Assembly (NCBI GenBank): GCA_021399435.1 | Contig: JAJTUP010000007.1 | Span: 1,550,001-1,614,000, forward strand | Length of the DNA: 64,000 nucleotides | Origin: Diaporthe sp. PMI_573 | Taxonomy: Eukaryota; Ascomycota; Sordariomycetes; Diaporthales; Diaporthaceae | Direction of reading: 5' to 3' | In this document: positions 11,501 to 24,373 of the stretch, piece after piece | How positions within the stretch are numbered: position 1 is the stretch's first letter | Layout of the letters: each line of letters begins with the position of its first letter | Translations under genes and position numbers: made by a program | Notes under the pieces: generated by a model | What the model saw: the letters and a program-made list of their open reading frames with translations, nothing else | Database searches by the model: none | Told to the model about the DNA's origin: nothing

Positions 11501-14500
11501 GGCTCTGCATGTACAGTGATGAACTTGACGGGCGGAACGATATCTTCAGGCTGCATTGTGCGCATCAATGACGGTGTCAAGGCGGCCCAGTTGACATTGT
11601 GTTGCTTGATGAACGCGGGGATATCCGACAGGCGCTGGGCTTCTGACGGGATGCAGATGCAGCCTCCTGCTACCAGCACGGTGAAGATCTCTTCCAAGCA
11701 CGCGTCGAAGCAGTAGTCAGTAAACTGAAGTACTCGTGACTCGGAGTTCAACTGGAGTTTCTCCATGTTGCAAGCAACTGCGGAGCAAAACGATTGATGC
11801 TCAATGACAACCATTTTGGGAGTGCCAGTGGTGCCGGATGTGGAGATCATGTACATCGCATGTGACGGGTCAGTGAAGCTTGGATGCAATTCGATATCTT
11901 GCACGTTGGCTGGGATTCGTGCTAAGCAGTCGTTTGACCAAGGGACAGTGATGACGGTACCTTGGGCGAGGACGTCTAGCAACTTGTGCTTTTGCGTCTG
12001 AGAAGCAAGGACCATGGTCGACTTGGTTTGATTCAGTATGGCCTTGCAACGTTCGATAGGATAGTCTGGGTGGATCTGGACGAAAGCCGCGCCTGTTTTC
12101 GTGACAGCAAGCATGGACACAACGGCCCACAAAGACTTTTCGAAACAGAGCGCAACCACATCCATTGGCCTCACGCTCTCCGCTACCATCATCGACGCGA
12201 GGGTCGATGAGAGATACTCAAGCTCCCAGTACGTCAGATTTCCATCCCACGAGGAAACTGCTGGCCGGTTTGCTTGCCCTGGAGCGCTTGAAGTTGTTCG
12301 GATCATCTCCTGGATACAGCCATGGTGTGCCTTGAGAGGTGTTGTGTTCCACTCCAGGAGCTGTGCGAAGTCAAGCGCTGTGGCCACGTTGAGTGTGTCA
12401 ATGGTACAGGACGGAGAATGGACAATCTTCTCTGCAATGCCTGCAAAGACCTGTAGGATCCTCTCGGCTTGGATCTGGGACATGAAGTCGGCGCGGAATT
12501 CAAGCGACATTTCCATCGCATGCTCTGTCTCGGTCACACTTAGTGCGAGATCAAACTCCGTTGTGTCGTGCGAGAAAAGGAGCCTGGCATGAGTGTGCTC
12601 CGTGTCCTGCTCGTGTTCGCCTTCTGTGACCTTTTGTACATTGACGATTGTGTTGAACATCTGGCCCTGGCCACGAAGTGATTCGACCCCATTTTGAATC
12701 CTGCCCAGCGGCACCGTCTGCCGGGAAAGCTGCTCGATGTAATTTCTCTGGAAATCTCGACATACCTCTGCCACCGCCATACCTGCTTTGAATTGAACCC
12801 GTGCCGGAAGCATGTTTATCATTGGGCCCAAGATCGCGTGGGCTCTGGGTATGGGCAGATCTCTACCCCAGAACATCAAGCCGAACAGCACATCATCCAG
12901 ATTGCCCATATAGGTCCTCAGGGTGATACCCCATGCTGCGCATATGACTGCAGTCGATAATAAGTCATGGCGCTGGCATGCCAAGCTGAGTGAGGGTTTG
13001 TCTTTGATAGCGGCACCAACACGCAGGAACGTATCTGTGACACAGCTTGGAATGGTCACGTCGGTCTTGTCTTGAAAAGGACTTCGAAGAAGCCGGGGAA
13101 GCATGCAACGATTCGCGCCGTCTAGGAACTTGGCCCACCATCTTGTCATCTCCTGCATGTCCTGCTGAAAGACGTAATCAATGAATTGTGAGTATTCCGC
13201 TCGTGGATAACCAGAAAGCCCGTCATATGCATCCAAAAAATCCTTAATTAGCAGTCGCGATGTATGACCGCATGATATCAGGTGGGATTTGGTGAGCTTG
13301 CAGAACACGCGCGAAGTGCCATCTGCAGATGGTCGTTCGATTATGGTGAGCCTGTGTGAGACCGAGCCTGATAATGGGTGCTTGAGACGGTGCTCCTGTC
13401 GCATGTTCTGAAGCCCCGGCATATCTGTCACGGTATCCCCATGTTGTCCTTTTTCCAGTAGAACGATCTGAACATCAGGCGAATGCTGCCTTAACACGAC
13501 TTGGAAAAACCCGGCATCGTCTTCGACGAATATGGTTCGCATGATAGCATGTCGTCTGACAATCTCCCGCCATGCTTCATGAAGCCGAAAGGCTTCGATG
13601 TTTTTTGATGTACTCGATGGAACGACTTCAAAGATAAAGTGCTGCTCATAAACGTCGAGAGCAGATTCGCGGCCGCTTTTGAGCTGGGAAAGCATGATGC
13701 TATCTTGGATTGGCGAGCAAGGATAGATGCGTTCAATGTCTTCTCCGCAAAGTCCGAGTTCGCGATGGGCAAAGACTAGAATTCGATCGACAGTATTCGG
13801 ACTCGTATGCATCGATGCAGGCAGCGTAGGCATAGAGCACGATGCCGATGGGGCAAGACGTGTCTCGCTAAATAAACTCTGTGACAGCTGTGTCTTCGCA
13901 CGATTTGACTGCATGTTTCTCAGATTGCTCTCGAAAAGACTCACCCATGCCAATAAATCAGCCTGTCGACCCATATTCTTGTTCCACGTGATTTCTCCGC
14001 AAAATCCGTCCTTGGTATGTTTGAACTGGGCAGAAATGAGGCTGTATCTCGTCGAGCAGGCCCGCTGCTGGAGCTTCATGTCGGAAAAGCGGGATTCAAA
14101 TTCGGCTTCGTCATAAAGACGGAACATGGAGTCCGTTTTCGATGTACTCTCGAGCTGCTGAAACACTCCGAGGTAGTTGAGTGTGATTTCCATGGGAGCG
14201 GGACCGGTCCTTTGCAATTGCCCACCCAGCTGCTGACGGGAAAAACATGCAAGACCATTCAGCCGCATTCTTCTTCTTGCTTCATAAACTTCTTCAACAG
14301 TTCTGGACCCGTCTTTGGCTCCAGGATCATGAACTTGAGGAAGAAGCAAGGGCGCGAATGTAGTGAACCACCCAACAACACTGCCAATATCGACTAACGC
14401 GTCACAGAAGGGCTCCCGCCCGTGTCCCTCGACGTAAAGCTGGGGGATCCGCCCAAATACTGAGTGAAACGAGTCCAACAGCGCAGAACAAAGTATATCG

Positions 14501-17500
14501 ACAAGTTCGAAGCTGGTCTCCTCCCGAGACGCCATCAAAGCCGCAGTACACCCCGCATCCAATTCAAATGTTCGGACCATGATCTCATTGAAAAGATTCG
14601 GCTTTCCTTGCATTCCCCAGAAGTTTTGCGGTGGGGTAGTATCAGGCTGTGTGTCCGCGGAAACGTCCTGGGGGTGTTCCTCAGTATCTAGCACCGAGAA
14701 TTCCTCGGCGAGCGCGCAGGACCATTTCCGGAAAGACACAGGTTCTGGATCCAGCGGTTTCAGCCCATCTGACCTCAAACTGCTCTCCAGGTCTCTCAGG
14801 ATGATACGCCACGACACAGTGTCGACAACAAGGTGGTGAATACTGATTGAGACCAGGATGCTGGCTCCCTCACCCTCGAATATGTCGGCAGCGATGAGTG
14901 GACCTTCGGATATATTTATGGAGAGGCGAGCTTCCCGGACACAGTCAAGCACGTAATCAGTCTCAGAGTCGCTGTGTAGCCGTAGCCGCAAATTGTGGCT
15001 GTCTGTCTCGGCAGCTATCGTTTGTTCAACTTCCATTTCGTGATTGACGCGGAACCTGGCCCGGAGCATGGGGTGAATTCCGAGAAGTTGACGAAACACA
15101 TCCTTGAAAAGCCTTCGGTAATCCTTTCGAAAATGCCCAGTTTCCATGATCTCCAGAACCACTGTCTGCTGGTCGAGACTGTCACCACTGACACCGTGGG
15201 TCGAAAAATGCAGTCGCTGAATCGGAGACAGGGGAAACGGTTGGAAGCTATTAATTGTCTCAGGCATAAGCACAGTTGGTTGAGGCTCACGTAGTGGTCG
15301 CTGCTCCTTGGAGGTGACTTCGGCCAGTCGATCAATTCGGCGGTGGCGCATAATATCACCCGCTGTCAAGGACATTCCTTTCTGTCGGGCTGCGTGGCTG
15401 ATCATCATTGCGGAGATCGAGTCCCCTCCGAGAAAAAAGAACGAAGTGTCCCAGTGGATCTGGGACTCGGGAACGCGAAGCGCCTCACTCCACAAGGTCC
15501 GCATCTCCATTTCGATCTCGCTTCCGGGACGGCCGTCATCCTGGTTCTGTCCGTCGCCCATCCGGGATACCAGGTCGTGATACGTGCTGATGTCGAGTCC
15601 CTCCACATACTCCTGCATCCGCTTCCTATGCAGCTTTCCTGATACATTCTTGGGAATCTCCTCGACGCAAATGAAGATCTCTGGTACCATGTAGGGCGGG
15701 AGTCGGTCTTGCAAGAAATTCACCGCGTCACGGATCTGCGACCGCCAGGAGCCGCCAACAAGGTTTACAGCAGGTTGACCACTGCCTGAGCTGCATCCAG
15801 CTGTTGGCTTGGACGTCTTTGCCACTGTCCCCGTGTCGGAAAATGAGATGAACCCCAGAAGCTGATCCTGGCAGGGTCCCCGACGTGGGACTGTAACCAG
15901 GGCCTGCCTTATCTGCCCTTGCAAAGCCAGTGTTCTTTCTATCTCGCCTAGCTCAATCCTTTGGCCGTGGATTTTGACCTGGCTGTCTTTGCGTCCAACA
16001 AAATGAAGCCGAATCTGACCATGGGAGTCGTAAACGTGGCGTGCGAGATCACCCGTACGGTAGAATCTCCGAGTCCTGTCGCGAGCCCACGAGAGACCTT
16101 TGACGAATGCGGCGGCCGTGAGGACAGGTTGCTGAAGATACCCACGAGCTAGAATTGGCTGCGTGCCAAGGATTCACAGTCAGTCAAGACAGAATCCGCC
16201 AATTCCCGCCAGAGGCGCCCAACAAATATTTACTTACACCTTCAACCAGTAGCTCACCGGCAACGCCAATAGGACATAGAAAGTCCGGATTATCTACGCG
16301 TGTAACCCAAAGAGCACATCCTGGGACCGCGACACCTATGTCCATCTCTGGCGATCCTGGAGACACAGCAGAATGAATCGAGCTTGTTACGCAGCATTCC
16401 GAGGGCCCATACACCTGAATCAAGCTTCGATCACCAGGTTCCGCCGATGAGCCGCTTGGTATCGCCCAGGTCATGACGTTGCGCGCAGTCACTGGCTCAC
16501 CGCCTAATACCATTGTCTTGATGGTTGGTACATCGGATGGTGTGAAAGCGTCGGCCAGTGATGGAGTAAGGTGAGCCCAATTAGCATTGCTTGTCCTGGC
16601 AAAGCTGGCTAGAGCACCCAGGTCAAGCCGGTCAGCCTCCGACGGGATGCAAAGACAGCCACCTGAAATTAAAGTTGAGAGATGGTCCTCTATGCCTATA
16701 TAGGCAAATAATGGTTAGATTCCTCGTGTGATGTGGTTTTCGCCTCCAGATGTGGAAATATGGAAGTCGGTGTTTGATGAAATGACTCACTGGTATCGAA
16801 GCCATACGAAGCGAACTGAATTACTCGGCTTGTATTATCCAGCCTCAGCCCATGTTTGTGAGCTCTTGCCGCGAAGGAATAAGACCCGTGCTCTACAATG
16901 ACACCTTTTGGGTCTCCACTGCTGCCCGACGTGAATATGACATAGGCAGGGTGGCTTGGAGGGATCTTCGGCAGCTCTGGTCGCTCCATCGTTCTAAGCA
17001 GTTGCGCGCTGGGCTCACTTGGCTTTGCGCATATGCCATCAATTACCAAAACGTGACGAGCAAGAGACAAGCATCTGCCGTGCTGAATACGACTGCAAAG
17101 TATGAGTGGTATAAGTCCATCAGCCTGTCCACTGCACTCGAGTATGCTGATCATCTTAGAAATTCTGGGCAAGGGATTTGACAAATCCAAAGGCACAAAC
17201 GCATTGCCGCTTTTGAGCACCGACAAAAGTGCAACAGGGAACCAGATCGACTTTTCGAAACACAACGGTACGAAAGCACCTGTGCCAATTCCCATGGAGC
17301 ATATCTGTCGGCCTACATCTGTCGAGACCCTGTCCAATGTTTCGTAGTCCATGTGACCGTCCCAGGCACATATTGCCGGAGCCAACGGTTGGAGCCTTAT
17401 CCTATCGACGATCAGATCATGAACACAGGCTGGAGCCATGATCGTTTCATAAATAGCTGTAGAAGACTTCCGGTTCCACTCGCTGACAATTGCACGCTCC

Positions 17501-19369
17501 TCAGGGCTCATGGTGTCCATCGTGGCAACTGTCTGGGATTCGAGTCCTGAAGCCGTTGTCATACCGTGCAAAATGGACTCAAATGTCTTTGCGACCCCCC
17601 TGGCTGCTTGTGCTGACAAGGTTGAAGAGGAGTAGACGAGTCGAACCCGGATGTCATTGTTGGAGTAAACGGCTTTCACAACCAGGTCAAAATTGGAGGC
17701 ATTCTGAGACTCAAGCAGCTTAACTGGATTTTGGTCGCCGTCGTCGTCTAACAGCATCGATGGTGCAAAGTAAGATGTGACAATAGTATCAAAGAGTCTC
17801 ATCTGTCCCAGACCCAGGAGGCTCTGCACCTTGTGAAGAGGGACCGCCTGGTGGGGTAGGGCCCTAATGAAGTCATCACGCACTTTGCTGACGACGGCTT
17901 CGAGTGATAGCGACCCCACAGAGTCGATGCGGCTGACAAGCATATTCATCATTGGCCCCACAATGGTTGCGGCTCCGGGAACCGGAATGTTCCTTCCGGA
18001 AGAAAGGTATCCATAACATATATCAGACTCCCCCGTATAGGTGTACAACAAGATGGCCCAAGCGGCCTGGATGGCGTTGGAAATGGTCGCGTTGTGCCTT
18101 CGGCAGAAGGCACGTAGATCTGAGTAGGAGACGGAGAGAGTTAGGGTATTGGTTGCGGCCGATGCGATTGGAAGTGAGTTTGAATCGTCCGGCCTAGGAG
18201 GATTGCGCGCTGCAGGAGGCGTGCACAACGACGGAAAACGGCAAGGCATGGCGCCGTCCAGGTATTGGGTCCAATAATCCAACGCGGCATCTTCCTGGGT
18301 TTTCGCCTCCTGGAGGTATGCGATGTAGCTCTCGTACTGTGTCGCTGCCGGCAGTTCTTGGAAGACCGAACCTTTTGAAAGTAATCCCTGCCTCATCTCA
18401 TCGAGCAGAATACACAGCGACGCTCCGTCAACGACCATGTGGGGAATTTCGATCTTGCAAAGTCGACGACCATGGACAGCTTCCATGGCATCTAGATCGA
18501 GACCACTGTAAATTTTGATTCGATGGCCATACTCGGGAACCCCATCTGTGGAAGGCACAGCCAGGTCACATCGCACGTCTTCCGAGGTCGCACATATAAA
18601 ATCCTCTACTACGACCTGGACCGACTTGGGAAGCTCTCGAAGAACCACGCTGTACAGCAAGTGGCCAGACGAATTGTCTGAAGGCTCGATAAAAAATGTC
18701 CTGAGACTTTGGTGGCGCCGAATGATACTTTGCCAGATATCATCCAAGGTCTTTGAATCGCAGCCGATTGGTACGCTAAAGAGCCCTCTCGTTTGATAGA
18801 TGATGCCCATGTGTGAACCCATCTGTTGGGCCACGTACATACTCTCTTGCATGTTGCTGGCTGGGTAAATGGACTCGACATCCTCGAGCTCAAGATTCCG
18901 GTCCTTCAGGGCGGATATGATGTGGCAAAGATCGTGGTCGCCGGGCAACAGCGGGAAACGCCCGCCTCTTGGGCTTCGTGGACTTGCATCTGGGGAAGCC
19001 TGCAACTCAGACGAAGCCAGTGTTTCATGTTGGTCGAGCTGAACTGTCAAGGCAAGAACAATCTCCGCGAAGCTTTGGCCTAGAATCTGCTGGAACGAGA
19101 TGTTGAACCGCTCCTCCTGGAACTTCTGATAGAGTTTGATGGCTTGGAAAGAGTCACCTGCGTGTGATTTCAGTTTCACTATCTTCGCACGTGCGCTGTG
19201 TGTTTGATACGAAGCAGTACTTACCCCCAAGAGAGACGAAAGACAGATCCGGATTGATGTCCTCGTTCGTGATCCCCAAGGCCTCGGAATACACACTCTT
19301 GACCACGGTGCGGATTGTTTTGGCTGCCAGTTTTTCGTATGCAAACTCGTCACAAGTTTGGAATTCCAT
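8501..19369 (-). CDS. Nonribosomal peptide synthetase, T-C-A-T-E-C-A-T-CT
   Basis: Seven exons (19225-19369, 16791-19157, 16238-16695, 10518-16158, 10398-10451, 8818-10316, 8501-8692) join in phase to 3451 residues. Approximate domains: T1 10-90 (LGGDS across intron 1), C1 130-600 (PHMVVDG), A1 625-1180 (TSGSSGDPKG, GFDTS, YRTGDL), T2 1200-1270 (LGGDS), E 1295-1735 (HHLVVDTVSW, VEGHGREPF), C2 1800-2260 (SHLISCG), A2 2290-2760, T3 2810-2880 (LGGNS) and CT 2930-3451 (SHMLVDHVS). Residues read by alignment to the GrsA pocket are D-T-E-H-V-G-V-V-T-K for A1 and D-A-E-A-T-H-S-V-T-K for A2. Both keep the Asp for alpha-amino acids; I make no substrate call. The E domain implies one D-residue and the CT domain implies macrocyclisation. 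An in-frame TAG 12 nt before the ATG shows that the protein truly starts at T1, so no first A domain exists. The order equals TqaA/FmqA minus its first A domain, and also resembles lipo-initiated synthetases. Confidence 0.93.
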
Positions 19370-19751
19370 GGTGCCGTGGCGCTAGGTCGCTAACGTGGTT
19401 GGCCCCTTGTTGTCTCTCCGGATTACATCCCTCGAATTCCAAGTGGTCGCGAAAACGGCTTGCCATCAAGTTCATTGATTCTGAGGCAATGACTGAAGTG
19501 CCTCATTCCGGTCCGGTAACGGAACGGTTGTCGCCTGGGTCAAACCTTACGCCCCAACGGTCTCACAGCCACCGCATACACATGTACGGCAGAAGTGGAT
19601 AGTATAGGAAATACATCTCTTCAAGTACGCCTTTGAGTGCGAGTCCATTGTAAAGAAAGATATTACCAAAACCACGACTGACCAGCCAGTTCGAGTTTGA
19701 TCAAAGTAGTTCAGGTCATTTCCACCGGCATTAACATTATAATTCTTCACT
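19370..19751. promoter_or_regulatory. Divergent promoter region, NRPS and aldo-keto reductase
   Basis: The 382-bp interval drives the NRPS leftward and the reductase rightward. It contains CCGG-type half sites around 19419 and 19509-19515. No adenylation-domain remnant is seen here. Confidence 0.4.
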
Positions 19752-20972
19752 ATGTCCAACGCACAGTCATGCAAGGTGGTCTTCGGAGCAGCTGGACCAC
19801 TTTGGCGAGAACATGCCCAAGAAGTGATCGCCCTGCTCCGTGAAGCAGGTGTCGATGAGATCGACGTCGCACAAGTATACCTCGACAGCGAGAAGACAGC
19901 AGGCGATGTCGGGGCGGCGCGCTACTTCCGCATCGGCACCAAGGAGCTGGGTTGCGGCGGGCTCATCGTTGGCGACGGGCCACCGACGAAGGAGAACGTC
20001 ATCCGTCGCGCCTTGCACAGTCTGGAGCTCCTCAAGGTCGACAAGGTCGACATTTTCTACATCCATGGACCCGACCGCACCACACCCTTTGAAGAAACAC
20101 TCGAGGGAATAGACGAGCTTTACAAAATGGGCAAGTTTAACAAGTTTGGTTTGTCCAATTTCCTTCCCGACGAAGTTGAGAAAGTGAGTTGGTTCCTACA
20201 TCCTTCGGACTTTCTTTTGCAACTTGGCCTTGGCCACTTGTCAACTAACCTGAGGTGGAAAAGGTAGTTGAGATTTGCCGCGAAAGAGGATTCGTGCTCC
20301 CAAAGGTCTACGAGGGTAACTACAATCCAATCGCCCGGAAGCCGGAGACCCTATTATTCCCGATACTAGAGAAGTACGACATCACTTTTTACGCCTACTC
20401 ACCCTTAGCCGGTGGATTCCTTGCGAAGTCCAAGGAGGACGTCCTAGCCAAGAAATGTCCCAAATTTGATCCGGACAGCGGGCTAGTTGGCCTCATCTAT
20501 TCAACTCTGTACAACAAGGTAAAACTCGTACCTCGCAGCCATTGATGTTCTCGTCAGCAGTCATTGACCATTGCATGTCTTTTAGCCGTCGCATCTGGAG
20601 GCTCTCGATGAGTGGGCTGGAATTAGTGAAAAATCTGTCATCCACAAAGCAGAGCTAGCTTATCGCTGGACTGCTTACCACAGCTCGCTAGACAGACAGC
20701 GCGGCGATGCCATGCTTGTCGGGGCTTCGTCGCTGCAGCAGCTCAAACAAACACTCGAGGGCCTGGAGAGGGGACCCTTGCCATCTGACATCGTAGAGGC
20801 AATAGACCGTGTTTGGCGCCTTGTTGAAAACGACGCTGGATTCGACAACTTCAATCTCAACAGCTTCCAGGTGGCTGATGTCCCCGACTTCAAGACCATC
20901 TATGACAAAGCGCACGAAGGACAAAAGTTTCCCCTGCGGCCGGTTGCTGAACAGACTGCAGAAGCTGTCTGA
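19752..20972 (+). CDS. Aldo-keto reductase, AKR7/aflatoxin-aldehyde reductase type
   Basis: Three exons (19752-20183, 20264-20518, 20586-20972) give 357 residues. All four catalytic positions are present: the Asp of DEIDVAQ, the Tyr of VYLDSE, the Lys of GTKELG and the His of YIHGPD. GLSNF and NYNPIARK follow, as expected for the AKR7-like fungal group of pyridoxal and aflatoxin-aldehyde reductases. Both introns join with family continuity (VEK|VVEIC and LYNK|PSHLEAL). It shares a 382-bp divergent promoter with the NRPS, so reduction of an aldehyde or ketone on the peptide product or a precursor is a reasonable guess. It is a different AKR subgroup from the NorB-like gene at the window start. 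Confidence 0.9.
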
Positions 20973-21380
20973 GGGGGTTTTGCCTATTCCTAGAGAAGAC
21001 ACGTTCGCGCGATACGGAGTGAAACAGGGTGTTAGGTCAGTTTGCTACAGGATCGTATTTGGATATTTTGACCTTTGGAATGTCACGGAACAATTTTGTT
21101 GCATGGTCGTCAGGTCCAGGGAACACAAATCTTGAGTGTCTTGCAATTTTTGACGTCAATATGGAAACAACATCATAATATTACGTTACGTATCACTATT
21201 GACTATCCATTGTGCTTTCGAAGTATAGAACATGTTGTGTCGTCAACCCTACACCCACCCACCCCGACTCCCCAACCCGCAAACACCGGCTTTTTGTTTC
21301 ACGCGACTTTATGCTGCTCCACTGATTCATTATAGGTAGGCAAAAGTTATCGGTTACATGAAAATAATAAGCAAGCAGTC
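20973..21380. other. Intergenic region
   Basis: This is the convergent 3' region between the reductase and the AsaB-type gene. No gene or repeat is recognised. Confidence 0.5.
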
Positions 21381-22305
21381 TTATTTGTCCAGAAAACAAA
21401 AGAATTTGATCTCGAAGCTAACTCTTGGCTCTGCGCTTGAGTGATCCGGATGTACAAATGCGCTGTGTGGCACAGTCATCCCGCCTTCTCCCATACGATT
21501 ACTATCAAAGCATAGAAATACCAGTGGCTCAGTCGGAAGTTGATTATTGAGGTAATACCACCTCTGGCTTCCATGCTGTCGCAACTTCAAAGATTCATTC
21601 TGGCGCTCTCCATTGTTGAAGGAAACCTTCCACGGCACCAAGTTGGAAAGCCCACCCGGCTGTTCAGAGATTGATAGCCAGTCGCAAACGGCCAGGGGAT
21701 CTCGAGTGACTCGCCGCAAGGGTCTCCAGACGTTGACCACGACGATTCGCTTACGCAAGAGTTCTTTCTCCCGCCCCTTGAGAAGATCCATCTCAACGTA
21801 GCGCATCGCACCGGCCATGGAGAAATCACAGTGCACCTCATGCGATGGCCCGTGGTGGCTCATGTGCCGAGAGGGATCATTGGCTAGGTTGCGCAGACGG
21901 TACCCTGCCGTGACAACTTTAAATGCCCCCGTCCTAGTTCACATTGTCAATAATCTGAGGTTTACCCCCGGGTCCATGTAAACAGAGAGGCTTTCGAGTC
22001 ACGCACATCTTCGTCACCAGTTCCTCGGTATGTGGCACCAGTACGCTCGCGATTTCCTCCTCCGTCATGTCCACGAGCCGTTGCTCCAGGTTGTCGGAAG
22101 GCAGGCTATTGCTCGCATATTGGAACCCATTTCGAAACAGACCATATTTGGACTCCCGCCCTCTCAAGTCGCTGATGGCTATCGGACATCTGACGCGCTT
22201 TGCTGCTTCTTGGTACCGTTCCTCGGTTTCTGGGAGGCTGAATTCGAATTCTACGGCGCTCGGAAAGTTGTCAGGCAGGAAGTTGAGTTCAAACACCTCA
22301 GTCAT
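21381..22305 (-). CDS. AsaB/CmcJ-like hydroxylase/desaturase
   Basis: Two exons (22007-22305, 21381-21933) with a GTGCGT...CTAG intron give 283 residues. The splice restores the TGA(F)KV segment of the family (KMTGAFKVV). The family signature follows: HEVHCDFS, VNVWRPL with DPLAVCDW, QRWYYLNNQ, CFDS and VPHSAF. These match the fungal hydroxylase/desaturase group that includes AsaB (aspergillic acid) and proteins annotated as CmcJ-like or GA4-desaturase-like. They are probably Fe(II)/2-oxoglutarate-type enzymes that hydroxylate or desaturate small molecules. The gene is divergent from the methyltransferase next to it, about 480 bp apart, and lies close to the NRPS, so peptide tailoring is likely. 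The biochemical role cannot be set from the sequence. Confidence 0.85.
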
Positions 22306-22784
22306 GGCGTTTATATCTGCGATGGATGAGACGCAGTTTATTCTGGAAGCAGGCTTCCATCTCAGAGAGCGTCAAAATGAGTGTACGTGACGAGCTTTGG
22401 GAAAGGTGTGGTTTTGGTGCTGTTTCCATCCCTGGAGTCTCAAGCGCCTCAAAGTTTGGCACAATAGCAACACCATCAGATGGTCGGAGACCATCCGTAG
22501 TCTTTTTGTCGGACCGATACGAAACCTTGTCCGGGCAGAGTGGTAGATGCTATTGCCTGAGCCTTGATAGCAAATGGATTTGTCATGACCGCCCTCGCGA
22601 AAAGGCTCTGGCTTGTGAAAATCTCACTGAGGGAAAATCATTTATCCAAACGATGGTACGTCTTGATTACTGATCTACTCAGCCGAGGGCATAAATGCAA
22701 ATCATCTTATATTGTGAAGTAGTACACCCTCTCCACGGTCGTCGCATGTCGAAGATTTAAACACTCCATCCCTTCATTTACAAA
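22306..22784. promoter_or_regulatory. Divergent promoter region, AsaB-like gene and methyltransferase
   Basis: This is a 479-bp interval between divergent genes. No coding signal and no clear operator were identified. Confidence 0.35.
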
Positions 22785-23951
22785 ATGGCAGCCACAATAG
22801 CAATAACGCAAACCGCAGAGAATCCTTGGGGGAAATTCTCCGAAAGACAGGCCAAGCAATACGCCCATAATCGTCGGTCATACTCGCAGAAGCTGTATGA
22901 TGCCGTGCTTGAATTCCATAAGATGACAGGAGGAGGGTTCGAATCCCTCGTCGACGTGGGCTGCGGGCCCGGGGTTGCGGTGCGCGACTTGGGCCGGCGG
23001 TTTACCACTGCGGTGGGATTGGATCCCTCACAGGGCATGATTGATACTGCTCGGTCCTTGGGGGGATCAGCCGCCTCCAGCCCGATCATATTCGAGCGAT
23101 GTGCAGCTGAACAACTGGAGCCCAGCATGTTGAAAAAGACTGGAATTCCGGGTGGTGGCGCGGATTTGATAATCGCTGCTAATTCGGCACACTATTTCGA
23201 ACCGAAGCAGTTCTGGTAAGTCACTATTTTATGTCCTCCCAAACCCGAAGCCGCTACGAGCTACGAAAATTTGTTGGACTGTTGGACTGACAAAAAGCAT
23301 GCGATAGGGCGGCGGCTGCACGTGTGCTGAAACCGGGCGGAAGCGTTGCCATATGGTTTAGCAGGCCCATAGGGATGCATCACTCAGGTAAAATTCCAGG
23401 CTCAACGGAAGCGCGTATTTGTGGCTAACCCATAGCGTGATACAGTCCCGAACGGAAGGGCGATAGAAGAAGTTCTCAATTCCTTACAGCAGGCTGAAAT
23501 GGAACCATTCGAGAAGATACAAATGGGCGCCCCTCGCAGCAGCTCGATCAAACTAGATGATGGTGTCGACCGTTCTGCGACGTACTGCGGGCTTCTGATG
23601 CCCTGGAACGAGCAGGTGCAGAACCCAAACTTCTACAAGTCCCTTTTCTATAAGAGGGAGTGGTCAGGTAGGGACACGGAATGCGAGGATGATGAATTCT
23701 TCGTCAGTCAACCCAGGGTTGACCTGGACACCATGGAGAGAATAATGAGCGCCACGGCTGGCCCATATCTGCAGTGGAAGGAGTCACATCCAGGCCTCGC
23801 AGGGACAGAAGAAGACTTGTTAAAGCGCAGCCGCAGAGAGATAGAGCGTCTTCAGCGCGAGGTTGGAGTGAAGGCGGGAGAAGAGTGGGTAAAAAGCAGC
23901 GTCATGGGAGCTTTAGTAATAGTCAAGATGAAGACTGGGCGAGAGGTCTAA
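22785..23951 (+). CDS. Class I SAM-dependent methyltransferase
   Basis: Three exons (22785-23215, 23308-23387, 23446-23951) join in phase to 338 residues. Motif I is VDVGCGPGVA (about residue 60), followed by the acidic GLDPS and by IIAANSAHYF. Post-motif LKPGGSVAIWF lies after intron 1, whose join restores W (TG|G). The layout is that of the fungal Crg1/trans-aconitate-type methyltransferases (Methyltransf_11/25), of usual length near 300. The start at 22785 is the first ATG of the frame and sits just ahead of the family-typical FSERQAKQYAHNR segment. Substrate unknown. An O- or N-methylation of the NRPS product is the simplest guess from position. Confidence 0.88.
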
Positions 23952-24373
23952 TAATTCCAAGAGTTTCCCATGACCTATTTTTAGGCAGGGGATAGAGAGA
24001 CTCGGGTTATGTGACATTGTCTGCTCTACCACGTCACAGATTCCTTCCTGAGATTATAAGAAGAGCTAAACTCAACCTTTCGGTTTCAGTTCGCCTGGGC
24101 GCCTGGTTGACCGTACAATCTGGATCAGGTCCAATGTACTATCTATGAGCAAAGCAGCCGTCTCCTCGTCATCTGGTCTTAACTTTCCCAACAAGCCATA
24201 GCAGTACCCGAGAGACAAAGTGGCCTTCATGTGTGGGTCTTGGTACCCACTGACAAGATAGAAGCAGATGAAAGATAGGGAGAGAAGTACAAGTTGTACA
24301 GTATCGCTGTAGGTACCTCCAGTCAGTCACGGGGTCAGATCAATGGCAAGCCCATGCTCTCGACGGGGGGACG
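23952..24373. other. Intergenic region
   Basis: This is the convergent 3' region between the methyltransferase and the regulator. No gene is seen. Confidence 0.5.

Noticed and set aside
16184..16513. Possible separate small adenylation-domain gene or pseudogene.
   Set aside because: It joins in phase to the exons on both sides (16695/16238 and 16237/16158) and supplies the A4-A7 part of NRPS domain A1.
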